A stretch of 64,000 nt of DNA from Salipiger aestuarii (lineage in GTDB: Bacteria; Pseudomonadota; Alphaproteobacteria; Rhodobacterales; Rhodobacteraceae): assembly GCF_003259905.1 (NCBI RefSeq), contig NZ_QLMG01000001.1, forward strand, positions 109,890 through 173,889. Direction: 5' to 3'. The notes under the pieces are model-generated. The model did not search any database, was not told where the DNA came from, and saw only the letters and a list, made by a program, of their open reading frames with translations. This document shows positions 1-9,355 of this stretch, one piece after another (positions within the stretch are counted from its first letter, which is position 1; each line of letters starts with the position of its first letter). A program made the translations under genes and the position numbers.

Positions 1-345
1 TCAATCCTGGTGCCGCAGGGTCGGGGCGGCCCGGCGTTCATCGCCTATCCAAACTTTCGCGTTTACTTTGAATGGAATCAAAGCTTTACCTATGTGACAA
101 CCGCCGCCTATTTCGCCACGCGGCTGCAAGGCGCGCCGGTCTATGATGCCGGCAGCCCGGTGCCGGGGCTTGCGGGAGACCGGATGCAAGCGCTGCAACG
201 CGCATTGGCGGCGCGCGGCTATGACGTCGGCGCGATCGACGGTATTCTGGGGGCGGGGACGCGGGCGGCGGTGCGCGACATGCAGGCAAAGCTTGGCTTG
301 CCGGCGGATGGCTGGCCCACTGCGGAGCTGCTGAGCCGGCTGTAA
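1..345 (+). CDS. Lytic murein transglycosylase, MltB type (3' end only)
   Basis: The frame is open from the first base and ends at TAA 343-345, so only about 114 C-terminal residues are present. The visible part starts with the end of the catalytic domain (SILVPQG, then a segment rich in Phe/Tyr ending NQSFTYVTTAAYFATRL), which is typical of the end of the SLT_2/MltB fold. It is followed by a PG_binding_1 peptidoglycan-binding domain at about visible residues 58-113 (ALQRALAARGYDVGAIDG). The family cleaves the MurNAc-GlcNAc bond to form 1,6-anhydro products in the periplasm. The catalytic Glu and the signal peptide lie outside the window. Confidence 0.85.
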   Translation, partial: SILVPQGRGGPAFIAYPNFRVYFEWNQSFTYVTTAAYFATRLQGAPVYDAGSPVPGLAGDRMQALQRALAARGYDVGAIDGILGAGTRAAVRDMQAKLGLPADGWPTAELLSRL

Positions 346-384
346 CCGCGGGAACCCGCGCGCGGCCTGTGCCGTTTCTGTGGC

Positions 385-792
385 ATGATCCGCGATTTTT
401 TCCTTCCCATGGCGCTCTTGTCGCTCGCCCAACTGACCTTCTGCCACGAGGCGGACAAGGCGCCCGGGGTCGTGGACTCGGCCATCCCGATCGAGATGCG
501 CGGTCGGTGGGGTCTGACTGCGGCCGATTGTGACGTGACGCGGGACGATGCGACGGGCGCGATGCTGGTGTCGGCCGAAATGCTGGGGTTCTACGACTCC
601 CGCGCCCGGCTGGGCGACAGTCACGAGGTCACCCCGCACCGGATCGACGCCAGCTACAGCTTTGCCGGCGACGGTATGACCTGGACGCGGGACATGACGC
701 TTTCGCTGTCCGGGGATGGCTCGACGCTGACCCGAACGCTCAGCGACCCCGATGCGGGTCCGGTTTCGCTGAAGTATGGCAGATGTGGCTGA
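385..792 (+). CDS. Small putative exported protein of unknown function
   Basis: A 135-residue product that I do not recognise. It opens with a short hydrophobic stretch (FFLPMALLSLAQLTFC), which could be a signal peptide; Cys19 is not in a standard lipobox because Phe sits at -1. The rest is polar with two more Cys (AADC and the C-terminal YGRCG) that could form a disulfide. No clear Shine-Dalgarno precedes the ATG, so the start is uncertain. It follows the transglycosylase by 39 bases and abuts the convergent adenine deaminase gene with no gap (stop codons at 790-792 and 793-795). Coding bias fits the surroundings, so a real gene is likely. Confidence 0.6.
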   Translation: MIRDFFLPMALLSLAQLTFCHEADKAPGVVDSAIPIEMRGRWGLTAADCDVTRDDATGAMLVSAEMLGFYDSRARLGDSHEVTPHRIDASYSFAGDGMTWTRDMTLSLSGDGSTLTRTLSDPDAGPVSLKYGRCG

Positions 793-2490
793 TCAACCGG
801 GGATGATCTCGAATTTCATGACATCGACCATGCCGCGGTCGGTGATCTTCAGCGTCGGGATCACTGGCAGCGCCAGAAACGCCAGTTGCAGGAAGGGTTC
901 TTCAAGCGTGACGCCAAGCCCACGGGCGGCGGCGCGCAGATCGACCAGCCGGTCGCGGACCTCTTCGAAGGGCGCAAGGCTCATCAGCCCCGCGATGGGC
1001 AGCGGCAGTTCGGCCAGCACCGTGCCATCCTTCACCACGACGAAGCCGCCCTCGATCTGCGATAGCCGGTTGGCGGCAAACGCCATGTCGTCATAGTCGA
1101 TCCCCACGCAGGCGATGTTGTGATGATCGTGGCAAACGGTCGACGCAATGGCCCCCGAGGTCAGCCCAAATCCCTTGACAAAGCCCGTCGCCACATTGCC
1201 GTTCCTGCCATGGCGTTCGGCCACCGCGATGCGGACAAGATCGCGCGCGGGGTCCGGGCGCTTGTCGCCATCGGCGATGGCAATGGTCTCGTGCAGATGG
1301 TCGGTCAGGATCTGGCCTTCGCGGATACCGATCACATCGGTGGCCTCGCGGTTGCCGGTGGCGCGGAACTGAGCGGGGCTCAGCGCGGACGCCTTGACCG
1401 AGCGGCGCCCGACCGGCGCCACGGTGCTCCGCGCCGCAAACGCGGCGTCGTCGACGCGCCTGCCGCCCGCGATCACCAGTTGGGCATGGCATCCCCCCAG
1501 GCTGTCGATGGCCACGATGTCGGCCCGTTTGCCGGGGGCGATCATGCCGCGATCCTTGAGGCCGAACGCCTCCGCCGCCGACAGGGTGGCGGCGCGATAG
1601 GCCGCAAGCGGGGGCGTCCCCAGCGCAATCATCGTGCGGATCATGTAATCCAGATGCCCGTGTTCGTCGATGTCCAGCGGGTTGCGGTCATCGGTGCACA
1701 GGCACATGTAGGGCGCGGTGCGTTCTGTCAGCAGCGGCTGCAACGCGTGCATGTCCTTGCTGACAGAACCTTCGCGGATCAGCACCCGCATCCCCTTTCG
1801 CAGCTTTTCCAGTGCCTCGGCGGCGCTTGTCGCTTCGTGTTCGGTGCGGATGCCCGCCGCGATATAGGCGTTCAGATCGCGGCCCGACAGCAAGGGGCAA
1901 TGGCCGTCGATGTGCCCGCCCTCGAACAGCCGCAGCTTTTCCATGGCTTGCGGGTCGCGGTGAATCACGCCGGGGTAATTCATGAATTCCGCCAGCCCGA
2001 TCCCCGAAGGGTGCGCCATCAGCGCTTGCAGATCGCTGGCCAGCAGTTCGGACCCGGCGGTTTCCATGTGGGTGGAGGGCACGCAGGACGACAGTTGCAC
2101 ACGGATGTCCATCAGCGTGTGCTCGCTGGCCCGCTGAAAATAGCGGATGCCGTCCGCGCCGATCACATTGGCGATCTCATGGGGGTCACAGATCGCGGTG
2201 GTGACCCCGCGCGGCGTCACGCAGCGATCGAATTCAAACGGCGTGACGAGCGAGCTTTCGATATGCAGGTGGGTGTCGATGAAGCCGGGCACCAGGGTCA
2301 GCCCGGTCACGTCGATCACTTCGGTCGCATCGTAGGCGTCAAGCGTGCCGACAATGACACCGTCACAGATCGCGACGTCGCCGTCCAGCAAGTCGCCGGT
2401 CACGAGGTCCAGCATTCTGCCGCCGCGCAGCACCATGTCCGCGGGCATGTCACCGCGCCCCTGCGCGATGCGCCGTTCCAACTCTGCCAT
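793..2490 (-). CDS. ade: Adenine deaminase
   Basis: A 565-residue amidohydrolase-superfamily enzyme of the Ade/YicP type that converts adenine to hypoxanthine and ammonia in purine salvage, in the cytoplasm. Visible motifs are the metal-binding HLHIES at residues 75-80, CDPHE at 101-105, GHCPLLSG near 200 and CTDDRNP near 270. The family-specific C-terminal domain is present ([16 protein letters not shown] and [11 protein letters not shown]). Length matches the usual 550-600 residues. The start is preceded by GGAG about 8 bases upstream. It lies just downstream of a decayed sensor kinase gene on the same strand but appears functionally unrelated to it. Confidence 0.93.
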   Translation of the reverse strand: MAELERRIAQGRGDMPADMVLRGGRMLDLVTGDLLDGDVAICDGVIVGTLDAYDATEVIDVTGLTLVPGFIDTHLHIESSLVTPFEFDRCVTPRGVTTAICDPHEIANVIGADGIRYFQRASEHTLMDIRVQLSSCVPSTHMETAGSELLASDLQALMAHPSGIGLAEFMNYPGVIHRDPQAMEKLRLFEGGHIDGHCPLLSGRDLNAYIAAGIRTEHEATSAAEALEKLRKGMRVLIREGSVSKDMHALQPLLTERTAPYMCLCTDDRNPLDIDEHGHLDYMIRTMIALGTPPLAAYRAATLSAAEAFGLKDRGMIAPGKRADIVAIDSLGGCHAQLVIAGGRRVDDAAFAARSTVAPVGRRSVKASALSPAQFRATGNREATDVIGIREGQILTDHLHETIAIADGDKRPDPARDLVRIAVAERHGRNGNVATGFVKGFGLTSGAIASTVCHDHHNIACVGIDYDDMAFAANRLSQIEGGFVVVKDGTVLAELPLPIAGLMSLAPFEEVRDRLVDLRAAARGLGVTLEEPFLQLAFLALPVIPTLKITDRGMVDVMKFEIIPG

Positions 2491-2517
2491 CCCATGCTCT
2501 CCTGCCGTTTGATTTAT

Positions 2518-3775
2518 CTAAGCACAGTGCGCGGCCGGGCGCGAGGGCGTGGGGGGCCTGGGTCGGCTGCCGCGCTGCCGCGCGCGGGGCCGTTCGGGGC
2601 CGAACCTGTGCCTGCGTCCGGACGGGGGCAGGCTGCGGAACGGCGGTGCAGATGGGCGCCAGGCGAAGCGTCCGGGCAATCGTGGGCAGCAACACCGCCC
2701 TGTCGATCGGCTTGGTCGGGCAGGCGGAGATTCCGGCCTGCTGGAACTGTGCGCGCTCTTCGGCAAAGGCATGGAAAGACATGGGCGGTAAGCGTGACAA
2801 TCGGGGTCTGCGCCGATGGGCCCAAGCCGCCGCGGATCGCGCGCGGCCGTGGCGCCGTCCATCTCGGGCATGGAAATATCCATCGGGATGATGTCAACGC
2901 GCTGCGCGGCGGCGCGTTCCGCTCCAATGCGGCCATTGCTCGCCACAGTGAGTCGATGGCCTCCGGCGGCAAGCATCTGGCTTAGAATGAACCGGTTGAT
3001 TTCGTTGTCCTCGACCATGAGAATTTTCAGCGGGCCAAGCGGTTCTTGGCCAGGGACCGCGCCGGGGTCGATCACGCGGAATGCGATGTCGTTCCGGGGT
3101 CGGCCGAGTGGTTCTGCCCCGATCTAGATCGTGCCGTCGCGGGTGAATTTCACCGTGTTCGAAACAAGGTTCAGCAGGACGTGGCGCAGCCGCCGCGCGT
3201 CCCTTGCACGGTTGTTGCGGGCGGGCCGATCATGTCCAACGGAGGTCGGTGTTAACGGAGCTGTCGTCTCGATCGCGCCTTCAGGAAGATCGGGCAGCGA
3301 AAACGGCGCGCTTTCGGCAACCATCTTGTCCGGTTCGAGCTTTGCAAGATCAAGAACGTCGTTCACCAGATACAGCAAAAGCCGCCCCGACTGCTGCATC
3401 CGCTCCAGCAGGTCGCTTTGGCGCACGGTCAGGGAATGGTCAGGAAACCGCTGAATCGTCCCCAGAAGACCGTTCAGCGGCGTGCGCATTCCATGGCTCA
3501 TCACCGCAAGGAAACGCGATGTGCCACGCTCACCAGCGAGGGCCCGGTCGCGGGCTTCGGTCAACTGACGTTCGGCGTCGCGACATCGCGATACATCTCG
3601 GAAGCAGGCGACCTAAAGCGGGGTGGTGGCCTCGGCACGGTCCATCGAGAAATCCGCGGAAAAGCGCCGTTCGTCACGCGCCTGCAGGCAGACGTCGAAA
3701 TCGCGTTCCTCGGGCCGGGGGCTGCGGTTTACTGGGGCGGGCGCCCTTGGCGGCTGCGGGCATGGTTCACAATCA
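2518..3775 (-). pseudogene. Hybrid sensor histidine kinase/response regulator, inactivated
   Basis: Pieces of one kinase can be read in order on the minus strand. A PAS/PAC-like segment (ERDFDVCLQARDERRF) is followed by an in-frame TAG at 3613-3615, then VACFRDVS and the H-box FLAVMSHGMRTPLNG, the N-box RLRHVLLNLVSNTVKF, another in-frame TAG at 3124-3126, a D-box-like FRVIDPG, and then directly a receiver domain (ILMVEDNEINR, DISMPEMDG). The ATPase G-boxes, about 70-80 residues, are deleted. The receiver changes frame near 2790, and its conserved Lys segment (CPTKPID) is in the next frame at about 2640-2790. Two stops, a deletion and a frameshift make this a true pseudogene, not a read error. 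Limits are approximate. Confidence 0.88.
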
Positions 3776-4290
3776 TTCGACAACGACGATGCGACCGAGT
3801 TGCCATATGCGTCGTGAAGAGATCTGTTCGGTCTGATAGGCGGCGCGGGAATCGTAGGGGTAGACGATCCAGAGCGGCCCCCTGTCGCGGACCGCCATCA
3901 GCGATCCGTTGTGGCGATAGGCGGTGATCGGTCCAGCGTCGGTTCCGCCTGTCAGCGGGATGTCGACGATGTAATCGCTGAACGCCATGGCGCGGGCGTG
4001 GCGCCCCGAGGCGCCGACAGCGGCGAGCAGGTCGTACAGGGGAACGCCAGTGAAGGCCTGTTCCCCCGACTCCAGGGTGTCATCGTCGCGAAGCCGCGGG
4101 GCTTCGTGGATTCGAGCGCCGCAAGATCGAACACCGCTGCATCCGCCTGATTTCGGACGAAGATTGCGCCGGTCACGGTCAACCACGCCGGCCCCGTGGG
4201 CGGGGGCAGTTCCGCCGCGAGGGCAGGCATGGCCAGGCAAAGCGCCGCGAGAAGGGCGCGAAGCAGGGTGAAGGGCGCAAGCATACGCAT
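3773..4290 (-). pseudogene. Exported molybdopterin-fold (oxidoreductase-like) protein, frameshifted
   Basis: The N-terminal half begins with a signal peptide (MRMLAPFTLL..ALCLAMPALAAE) and a mature start TGPAWLTVTGAI, reading to FATMTPWSRGN. The remainder continues one frame over: GEQAFTGVPLYDLLAAVGA, then FSDYIVDIPL and GSLMAVRDRGPLWIVYPYD. The join falls at a run of five C on the plus strand at about 4063-4067; one extra base there would give TPWSRGEQAFTG. The C-terminal half resembles the small sulfite-oxidase-type molybdopterin-binding domain proteins found next to hybrid kinases, probably acting as a periplasmic input partner. A GAGGAT motif precedes the ATG at 4290. The downstream neighbour is the broken kinase on the same strand. 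Confidence 0.8.
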
Positions 4291-4669
4291 ATCCTCGTTG
4301 TTCCGGTCGGTGCGCGCGCGGTCGTGCCGACCAGGGCCACTGGTATGAATGGCGCCGTTCGGTGTGGGGCGGGCCAGCGTCGCGGTTTCCGCATCGCCGT
4401 GAAACAGGCGCATCCGGCCCGTCGGCGGCACACCCCGATAGGGACTGGCTACACCCGGGGATTAAGATCTCTCTGACGCGATTTCGAAATTCCGGATCGT
4501 GTCGCGGTGCCAACGGGTGGGAAATCCACCGATCTTAGCATTTATGGGGGACATTCCGTGCAAGGTCGATGTTTGAAAACGGCCAATTCGTTCGGTGTTG
4601 CGACGGGTCAGGTGCAGGACTGACCCCCTGAAACAGGAGGAGGCAGAACAGTGAGGCCCGGTGAGCAGA
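4291..4669. other. Divergent intergenic region between two pseudogenes
   Basis: This stretch separates the molybdopterin-fold pseudogene (minus) from the LuxR-type pseudogene (plus), so it should have held both promoters. I see no convincing protein, RNA gene or operator here. The true start of the regulator pseudogene cannot be fixed and may lie inside this interval. Confidence 0.5.
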
Positions 4670-5310
4670 CGATGCGCGATCACGGGGCAGGTGCGCCCGG
4701 ACTGCATCCGGATCGCCGCCCGTCACCTTGGCTTCGGCCCTGCAATAGCTGGCGACGGTCGCGGTTTCAAAATTCCGCCGCTTTCGAGGAACAGCTTCAG
4801 CGTATCGCGAAGCTGGTGGGGATGGACGGCGATGGTTTCGATCTGGTGCTGCTGAATGACGCGATGCCGGGGATGAACGCGCTGGAAGGGATTGAACGGA
4901 TGCGCGTACTGGAAGGCGCGGCGCGTGGCGATCCTCTCGGGCACCGCAAGCCGCGAGGGCGCGCAAAAGGCGCTTGCAGCCGGGGCGGCAGGAGTCCTGC
5001 CCAAGACGCTGTCAGCCAAATCTCTGGTAAACGGGGTGCGTCTCATGGCGATGGGCGAACACTATGCGCCGCTCGACTTCATGCGCGCCGAGGTCGACGC
5101 AGCGCCGAACGCGATGGGCGAGATGCTGTCGCGACGCGAACGCGAAGTGCAGGACTGCCTTACACAGGGGAAGCCAACAAGGAAATCGTGCGCGACCTGG
5201 AAATCCGCGAACCGACGGTCAAGCTGCACGTCAAGACGCCGTATCGCAAGATCGGTGCCGCGAACCGCACGCAGGCCGCGATGCTGGCAAAAGAGGCAGG
5301 GCTTGTCTAG
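4651..5310 (+). pseudogene. LuxR/NarL-family response regulator, two frameshifts
   Basis: A receiver fragment FDLVLLNDAMPGMNALEG reads in one frame at about 4840-4910. The receiver continues in the next frame (VAILSGTASREGAQKALAAG, GVLPKTLSAKSLVNGVR), through the linker to the HTH start LSRREREVQDCLTQG, ending near 5165. The DNA-binding helix then returns to the first frame (NKEIVRDLEIREPTVKLHVK, NRTQAAMLA) to the stop at 5308-5310. Frames change near 4925 and near 5165. The first beta strand and acidic pocket of the receiver are not visible. The divergent position next to a broken hybrid kinase suggests it was that kinase's output regulator. Confidence 0.85.
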
Positions 5311-5320
5311 CGGCGGAAGG

Positions 5321-6220
5321 TCAGATCCATTTCGCCAGCGGCGGCAGGCTCATCAGTACGGCATCCGGATCGTGGCCGGTCGCAAGGCCGAATTTGGTGC
5401 CCCGGTCATAGACAAGGTTGTACTCGGCATAAAGCCCGCGATGGACAAGTTGCGCCTCGCGGTCGGATTGCGAAAACGAAAGGGTCCGGCGGCGTTCGAC
5501 CAGCGGCAGGTACGCAGGCAGGAAGGCGCGGCCGATGTCCTGGGTCAGGGCGAAATCCGCCTCCCAGTCGCCGGTGTTGCGGTCGTCCATGAAAATCCCG
5601 CCGACGCCGCGCGCCCGCTTGCGGTGGGGAATATAGAAGTATTCGTCGGCCCACGCCTTCAGCTCAGGGTAAAGCGCAGGCCCGTGCCGATCCAGATGTG
5701 CCTTTTGCGTGGCGTGGAAATGCGCCGTGTCCTCGTCATACTCCAGACAGGGGTTGAGGTCCGAGCCGCCCCCGAACCACCACGCGCCGGGTGTCCAGAA
5801 CATCCGGGTGTTCATATGCACCGCAGGGACGTGCGGGTTGGCCATGTGGGCGACCAGGCTGATGCCGCTGGCCCAGAACCGCGGGTCGATCTCGACCCCC
5901 GGAACACCGCGCGCGGCCATCGACGTTTGTGCTGCTTCGCCCAGAGTGCCGTAGACGGTCGACACGTTGACGCCGACCTTTTCGAACACGCGTCCGTTGC
6001 GCATCACGCTCATTACCCCCCCGCCTGCGTCGGACCCGTCGGACCCGTCGGCGGCGGCGCGGGTTGTCGGGGTGATTTCGAAACGCCCCGCCGGCGCGTC
6101 CGCGAACGGGCCGGTGGCGTGGCTGTCTTCCAGCGATTCAAACGCCGCGGCGATCCGGTCGCGCAATGCGCGAAACCAGTCCGACGCACGGGCTTTGCGG
6201 GTGTCGAAATCGTCGGTCAT
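5321..6220 (-). CDS. hemF: Oxygen-dependent coproporphyrinogen III oxidase
   Basis: A 299-residue cytoplasmic enzyme of haem biosynthesis that uses O2 to decarboxylate coproporphyrinogen III to protoporphyrinogen IX. Family signatures are HMNTRMFWTPGAWWFGGGSD, GGIFMDDRN and EYNLVYDRGTKFGL. I place the start at the ATG 6218-6220 (MTDDFDTRK) because GAGGAGA lies just upstream; an 18-residue longer frame is possible but lacks family similarity. It lies 54 bases after the SDR gene and shares the strand with clpS and a methyltransferase. It converges on the dead LuxR-type gene 10 bases away. Confidence 0.95.
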   Translation of the reverse strand: MTDDFDTRKARASDWFRALRDRIAAAFESLEDSHATGPFADAPAGRFEITPTTRAAADGSDGSDAGGGVMSVMRNGRVFEKVGVNVSTVYGTLGEAAQTSMAARGVPGVEIDPRFWASGISLVAHMANPHVPAVHMNTRMFWTPGAWWFGGGSDLNPCLEYDEDTAHFHATQKAHLDRHGPALYPELKAWADEYFYIPHRKRARGVGGIFMDDRNTGDWEADFALTQDIGRAFLPAYLPLVERRRTLSFSQSDREAQLVHRGLYAEYNLVYDRGTKFGLATGHDPDAVLMSLPPLAKWI

Positions 6221-6274
6221 GGCGTGGTCTCCTCTGCGTTTGCCCGTGGTAACGCCACGCGCAGGCAGAGGCAA

Positions 6275-7069
6275 TCAGTGTGCGGGCGCCGACACCGGGT
6301 CGATCAGAGTGCGCCCGCCATCCACGGTCAGCACCTGCCCGGTCATGAAGCCGGAGCTGTCCGAGGCAAGGAACTGCACCGTCTCGGCCAGCGCCCCCGG
6401 CCCCGCGATGCGGCCAAGGGGCGTGTGACTTTCGATTTCAAGACGGTAATCCGGGTGGGTCTTGAGCCGGTCCTTGAGACTTGTCGACATCACCGAGCCA
6501 AAGCCAAGCCCGTTCACGCGAATCCGGTGCGGCGCCAGTTCCACCGCCAGGGACCGGGTCATCTGGTCCAGTGCCGCGCAGCTGATCGAATAGGCCATCA
6601 GTTGCTTCTGGGTGCGCGATGACGCAATCGAAGACAGGTTCACGATGGCGCCGACCTCGCGGTCATCGCTGCCTTCGGCCTGCTTTATCATGCGTTTCGC
6701 GACGATCTGACTCAGCCGCATGGCGGGCATCAGGTTCTGGCCCAGCAGCGTTTCCAGCGCGGTGTCTTCAAGGTCCAGCGGATCGCCCGGCAGCATCTGG
6801 CGTGCACCGTTCACCAGAATGTCGACCCGGTCGAACGCATCCAGCGTGGCCGACAGCAGGTTCGCAAGGGTCAGCCGTTCGCGCAGGTCTCCGGCGAAAT
6901 AGACCATGTTCGCGGTTTCCTGGCCGCATTCCTTGGCAAGGCGGTTTTCGTCCAGGTCGGCGAACATGACGTTGGCGCCCTTGTTGGCGAAATGCCGGGC
7001 GATGGCAAGGCCCACGCCGTTTGCAGCGCCGGTGACGATGGCCGTCTTGCCTTCGATCGAATAGCTCAT
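6275..7069 (-). CDS. SDR-family protein lacking the catalytic lysine
   Basis: A 264-residue Rossmann-fold short-chain dehydrogenase/reductase. The nucleotide-binding motif TGAANGVG is at residues 13-20, the active-site Ser at about 147 (NLSSIASS) and the catalytic Tyr at 160. The expected YxxxK is YSISC, so the Lys position (164) is Cys. The NNAG structural motif is also altered to LVNGA. The rest of the fold, including the C-terminal GQVLTVDGG, is intact. The canonical proton relay therefore looks impaired; it may bind nucleotide without reducing a substrate, or use another mechanism. It sits between the methyltransferase and hemF. Substrate unknown. Confidence 0.88.
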   Translation of the reverse strand: MSYSIEGKTAIVTGAANGVGLAIARHFANKGANVMFADLDENRLAKECGQETANMVYFAGDLRERLTLANLLSATLDAFDRVDILVNGARQMLPGDPLDLEDTALETLLGQNLMPAMRLSQIVAKRMIKQAEGSDDREVGAIVNLSSIASSRTQKQLMAYSISCAALDQMTRSLAVELAPHRIRVNGLGFGSVMSTSLKDRLKTHPDYRLEIESHTPLGRIAGPGALAETVQFLASDSSGFMTGQVLTVDGGRTLIDPVSAPAH

Positions 7070-7113
7070 GGGGCGGTCCTGGTTGGGTTCCGGTCTTGCG
7101 ACGTTAGGAAAGT

Positions 7114-8091
7114 TCAGGCTTTCGGGCGATAGCCATGAAGGATCTTGAAGCGGCTGTTGCCGGCGATTTCTTCGAAATGCCTGAAATCGGTCTCAAGCTG
7201 GGATTCATAGGGAAGGTGGCGGTTGGCCACCAGCCAAAGGTTGCCCGAGGGTTTCAACATCTTGCGCGCGGCCGTGATGAAGGCGCGCCCAAGCGCGGGA
7301 TCGGGGGCGCGACCGATATGAAAGGGCGGGTTCATCACCACCGCGTCAAGCCGTTCGGGCGCGGCCCAGGTGCGTGCGTTGGCCCAGTGGAACCGGGCGC
7401 GCGGGTCGGCAATGTTCTTTTCGGCGCAGTCCAGCGCGGTGCGATCGGCTTCGACAAGGTGCAGCGTCGCGATGGTGTCGCGCGACAGCAGTCCGGCGGC
7501 GAGCCCGCCCCATCCCGCGCCCAGATCCGCCACCTGCGTGCCAAGCTTGTCGGGCAGGGCGCCCAGCAGCATGTCGGTGCCCGGATCCTGCGCATCGGCG
7601 GAAAACACTCCCGGCGCGGTCCACATGCCCATGCCGTTCAATGCTGGCCCGCGCGCCCAGTCGGCAAAGTCGGGCGTGCTGTCGAACCAGAAACACTTGC
7701 CATGCGCTTTCGACACCTGCCCGGTCAACGGCACCCGCGCGCGGATTGCCTTGAGCAGCGGTTCGATCCCGTCTGTCTTGGGACCGTCCACGACGATGCG
7801 GCCGGTGGGCACGGCGGCGCAGGCTTCGGCGATGCGCGATTCCGACAGTTCGCGGGCGCGGGCGGGGAACACCACGGCGGCGTCAAACCTGCCCTCGGCG
7901 GCAAGCGCCACGTTGACGCCCCGCTGCGCCCAGGCGTCATGATCGGGGGCAAAGCGTTGCACCACGGTACAGCGGTCCAGCGGCAGGGCATGGCTCATCA
8001 GGTCGCCGGGCGCGCCGATGACCAGGATGCATCCATCTTTGGGCAGGGTCATTCCCGCCTCGGCGGCAAAGCTCAGTCTGTCGATTGTCAT
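7114..8091 (-). CDS. Class I SAM-dependent methyltransferase, RsmC-like
   Basis: A 325-residue protein with the two-part layout of RsmC/RlmG rRNA guanine-N2 methyltransferases: a degenerate N-terminal methyltransferase-like half (residues 1-170) and an active C-terminal half. The SAM-binding motif I (ADLGAGWGGLAAG) is at 188-200 and the catalytic NPPF motif, typical of exocyclic-amine methylation, at 254-257. The likely role is methylation of a guanine in 16S rRNA, such as G1207 as in E. coli RsmC. It lies 24 bases downstream of clpS and 44 upstream of the SDR gene on the same strand. Confidence 0.85.
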   Translation of the reverse strand: MTIDRLSFAAEAGMTLPKDGCILVIGAPGDLMSHALPLDRCTVVQRFAPDHDAWAQRGVNVALAAEGRFDAAVVFPARARELSESRIAEACAAVPTGRIVVDGPKTDGIEPLLKAIRARVPLTGQVSKAHGKCFWFDSTPDFADWARGPALNGMGMWTAPGVFSADAQDPGTDMLLGALPDKLGTQVADLGAGWGGLAAGLLSRDTIATLHLVEADRTALDCAEKNIADPRARFHWANARTWAAPERLDAVVMNPPFHIGRAPDPALGRAFITAARKMLKPSGNLWLVANRHLPYESQLETDFRHFEEIAGNSRFKILHGYRPKA

Positions 8092-8115
8092 GGTCGGGCC
8101 GGAAAAGCTGCCGGC

Positions 8116-8478
8116 CTACTCCTTTTCCATGGTGCATTGCAGCGGATGCTGGTGGCGCCGCGCAAAATCCATCACCTGTCCGACCTTGGTTTCGGCGATC
8201 TCATGGCTGAAGACGCCGACCACGGCGACGCCTTTCTTGTGAACGGTGAGCATGATTTCGAACGCCTGGGCGTGAGTCATGCCAAAGAACCGTTCCAGCA
8301 CATGGACCACGAATTCCATCGGAGTGTAATCGTCGTTCAGCAAAAGCACCTTGTATAGCGGCGGGCGCTTGGTCTTGGGCTTGGTCTGCACCACCACATC
8401 GGCATCATCCATGCCCCCGTCGTCGTCCGGCGGGGTGTTGGCAAGGCGAAAGGGGTGGTCCGTGATGGTCTGTGTCAT
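8116..8478 (-). CDS. clpS: ATP-dependent Clp protease adaptor ClpS
   Basis: About 120 residues. ClpS hands N-degron substrates to ClpAP in the cytoplasm. Family motifs are [33 protein letters not shown] and [12 protein letters not shown], including the acidic NDD that reads the N-terminal residue. I chose the ATG at 8476-8478 (MTQTITDHP); an upstream ATG at 8511 adds 11 residues and neither has a strong Shine-Dalgarno. The first 40 residues are a flexible acidic arm. It is divergent from the HAD hydrolase at 8602 and leads the run of four minus-strand genes ending with hemF. Confidence 0.95.
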   Translation of the reverse strand: MTQTITDHPFRLANTPPDDDGGMDDADVVVQTKPKTKRPPLYKVLLLNDDYTPMEFVVHVLERFFGMTHAQAFEIMLTVHKKGVAVVGVFSHEIAETKVGQVMDFARRHQHPLQCTMEKE

Positions 8479-8601
8479 CTCGGTGGCTCGGCTCAGGATC
8501 AAACGCGCCATGCGAATTGGCGCTTTGCGGTTCAGGGTTCGAAGCGACTATATAAGGCGATGTGCCCCCGGAGGAAAGGGTGCGTAGTGGAGTCCTGTCA
8601 C

Positions 8602-9309
8602 ATGGCCATGAATTTGCAAACAATTGGTTTCGATGCGGATGACACGCTGTGGCACAACGAACGGTTCTTCAAGCTCACGCAGGAGCGGTTTGCCGAACTG
8701 CTGGCCGATCACGCCGACACCGCCGATCTGGACGCGCGCCTGCTGGACGCGGAACGGCGCAACGTCGGGCATTACGGGTTCGGCGTGAAGGGGTTCGTGC
8801 TGTCGATGATCGAGACCGCCATCGAGGTCACCGAGGGTCGCGTGCCCGGCAGCGTCATTTCCGACATCATGAAGGCCGGGCAGGACATGCTGGCCCACCC
8901 GATAGAATTGCTGCCCGGTGCGCAGGACGCCATCGAGGCGCTGGCCCCCGACCACCACCTGGTGCTGATCACCAAGGGCGACCTTCTGCATCAGGAACGC
9001 AAGCTGGCGCAGTCCGGCCTTGGCAGCCGTTTCGATGCGGTCGAGATCGTGTCGGACAAGACGCCCGCGACCTACGCCCGCATCTTTGCCGCCAGCCCCG
9101 GCGGACCGGACGGCGCGATGATGGTGGGCAATTCGCTGAAATCCGACGTGGTTCCGGCGATTGCGTCCGGTGCCTGGGGCGTGCATGTGCCGCATGATCT
9201 TGTCTGGGGGCTGGAACTGGCCGAGGCGCCCGATCATTCACGTTTCGTCGAGCTTGCCGATCTGGGCGGGCTGGCGGCACTTGTCTCGCGGATTCGCGAG
9301 GGGGCGTGA
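8602..9309 (+). CDS. HAD-superfamily hydrolase
   Basis: A 235-residue cytoplasmic phosphatase-like protein. HAD motif I is FDADDTLW (nucleophile and acid/base Asp) near the N-terminus, motif II is LVLITKGD, the motif III region is VSDKTPATYARIF and motif IV is MVGNSLKSDVVPAI. The cap is all-helical and lies between motifs I and II. The start at 8602 is supported by GGAG at 8589-8592; an in-frame ATG at 8608 is an alternative. The substrate cannot be told from sequence. It stands alone, divergent from clpS. Confidence 0.88.
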   Translation: MAMNLQTIGFDADDTLWHNERFFKLTQERFAELLADHADTADLDARLLDAERRNVGHYGFGVKGFVLSMIETAIEVTEGRVPGSVISDIMKAGQDMLAHPIELLPGAQDAIEALAPDHHLVLITKGDLLHQERKLAQSGLGSRFDAVEIVSDKTPATYARIFAASPGGPDGAMMVGNSLKSDVVPAIASGAWGVHVPHDLVWGLELAEAPDHSRFVELADLGGLAALVSRIREGA

Positions 9310-9355
9310 TCCGGCCCCGAGTCGTATGCCTTAATCCTGCCACAATCGCTTTTCT

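Noticed and set aside
1120..2985. A 621-codon open frame on the plus strand opposite adenine deaminase
   Set aside because: It mirrors the high-GC third-position bias of the minus-strand gene, is rich in His/Arg/Gln, has no known motif and runs on into the kinase pseudogene.
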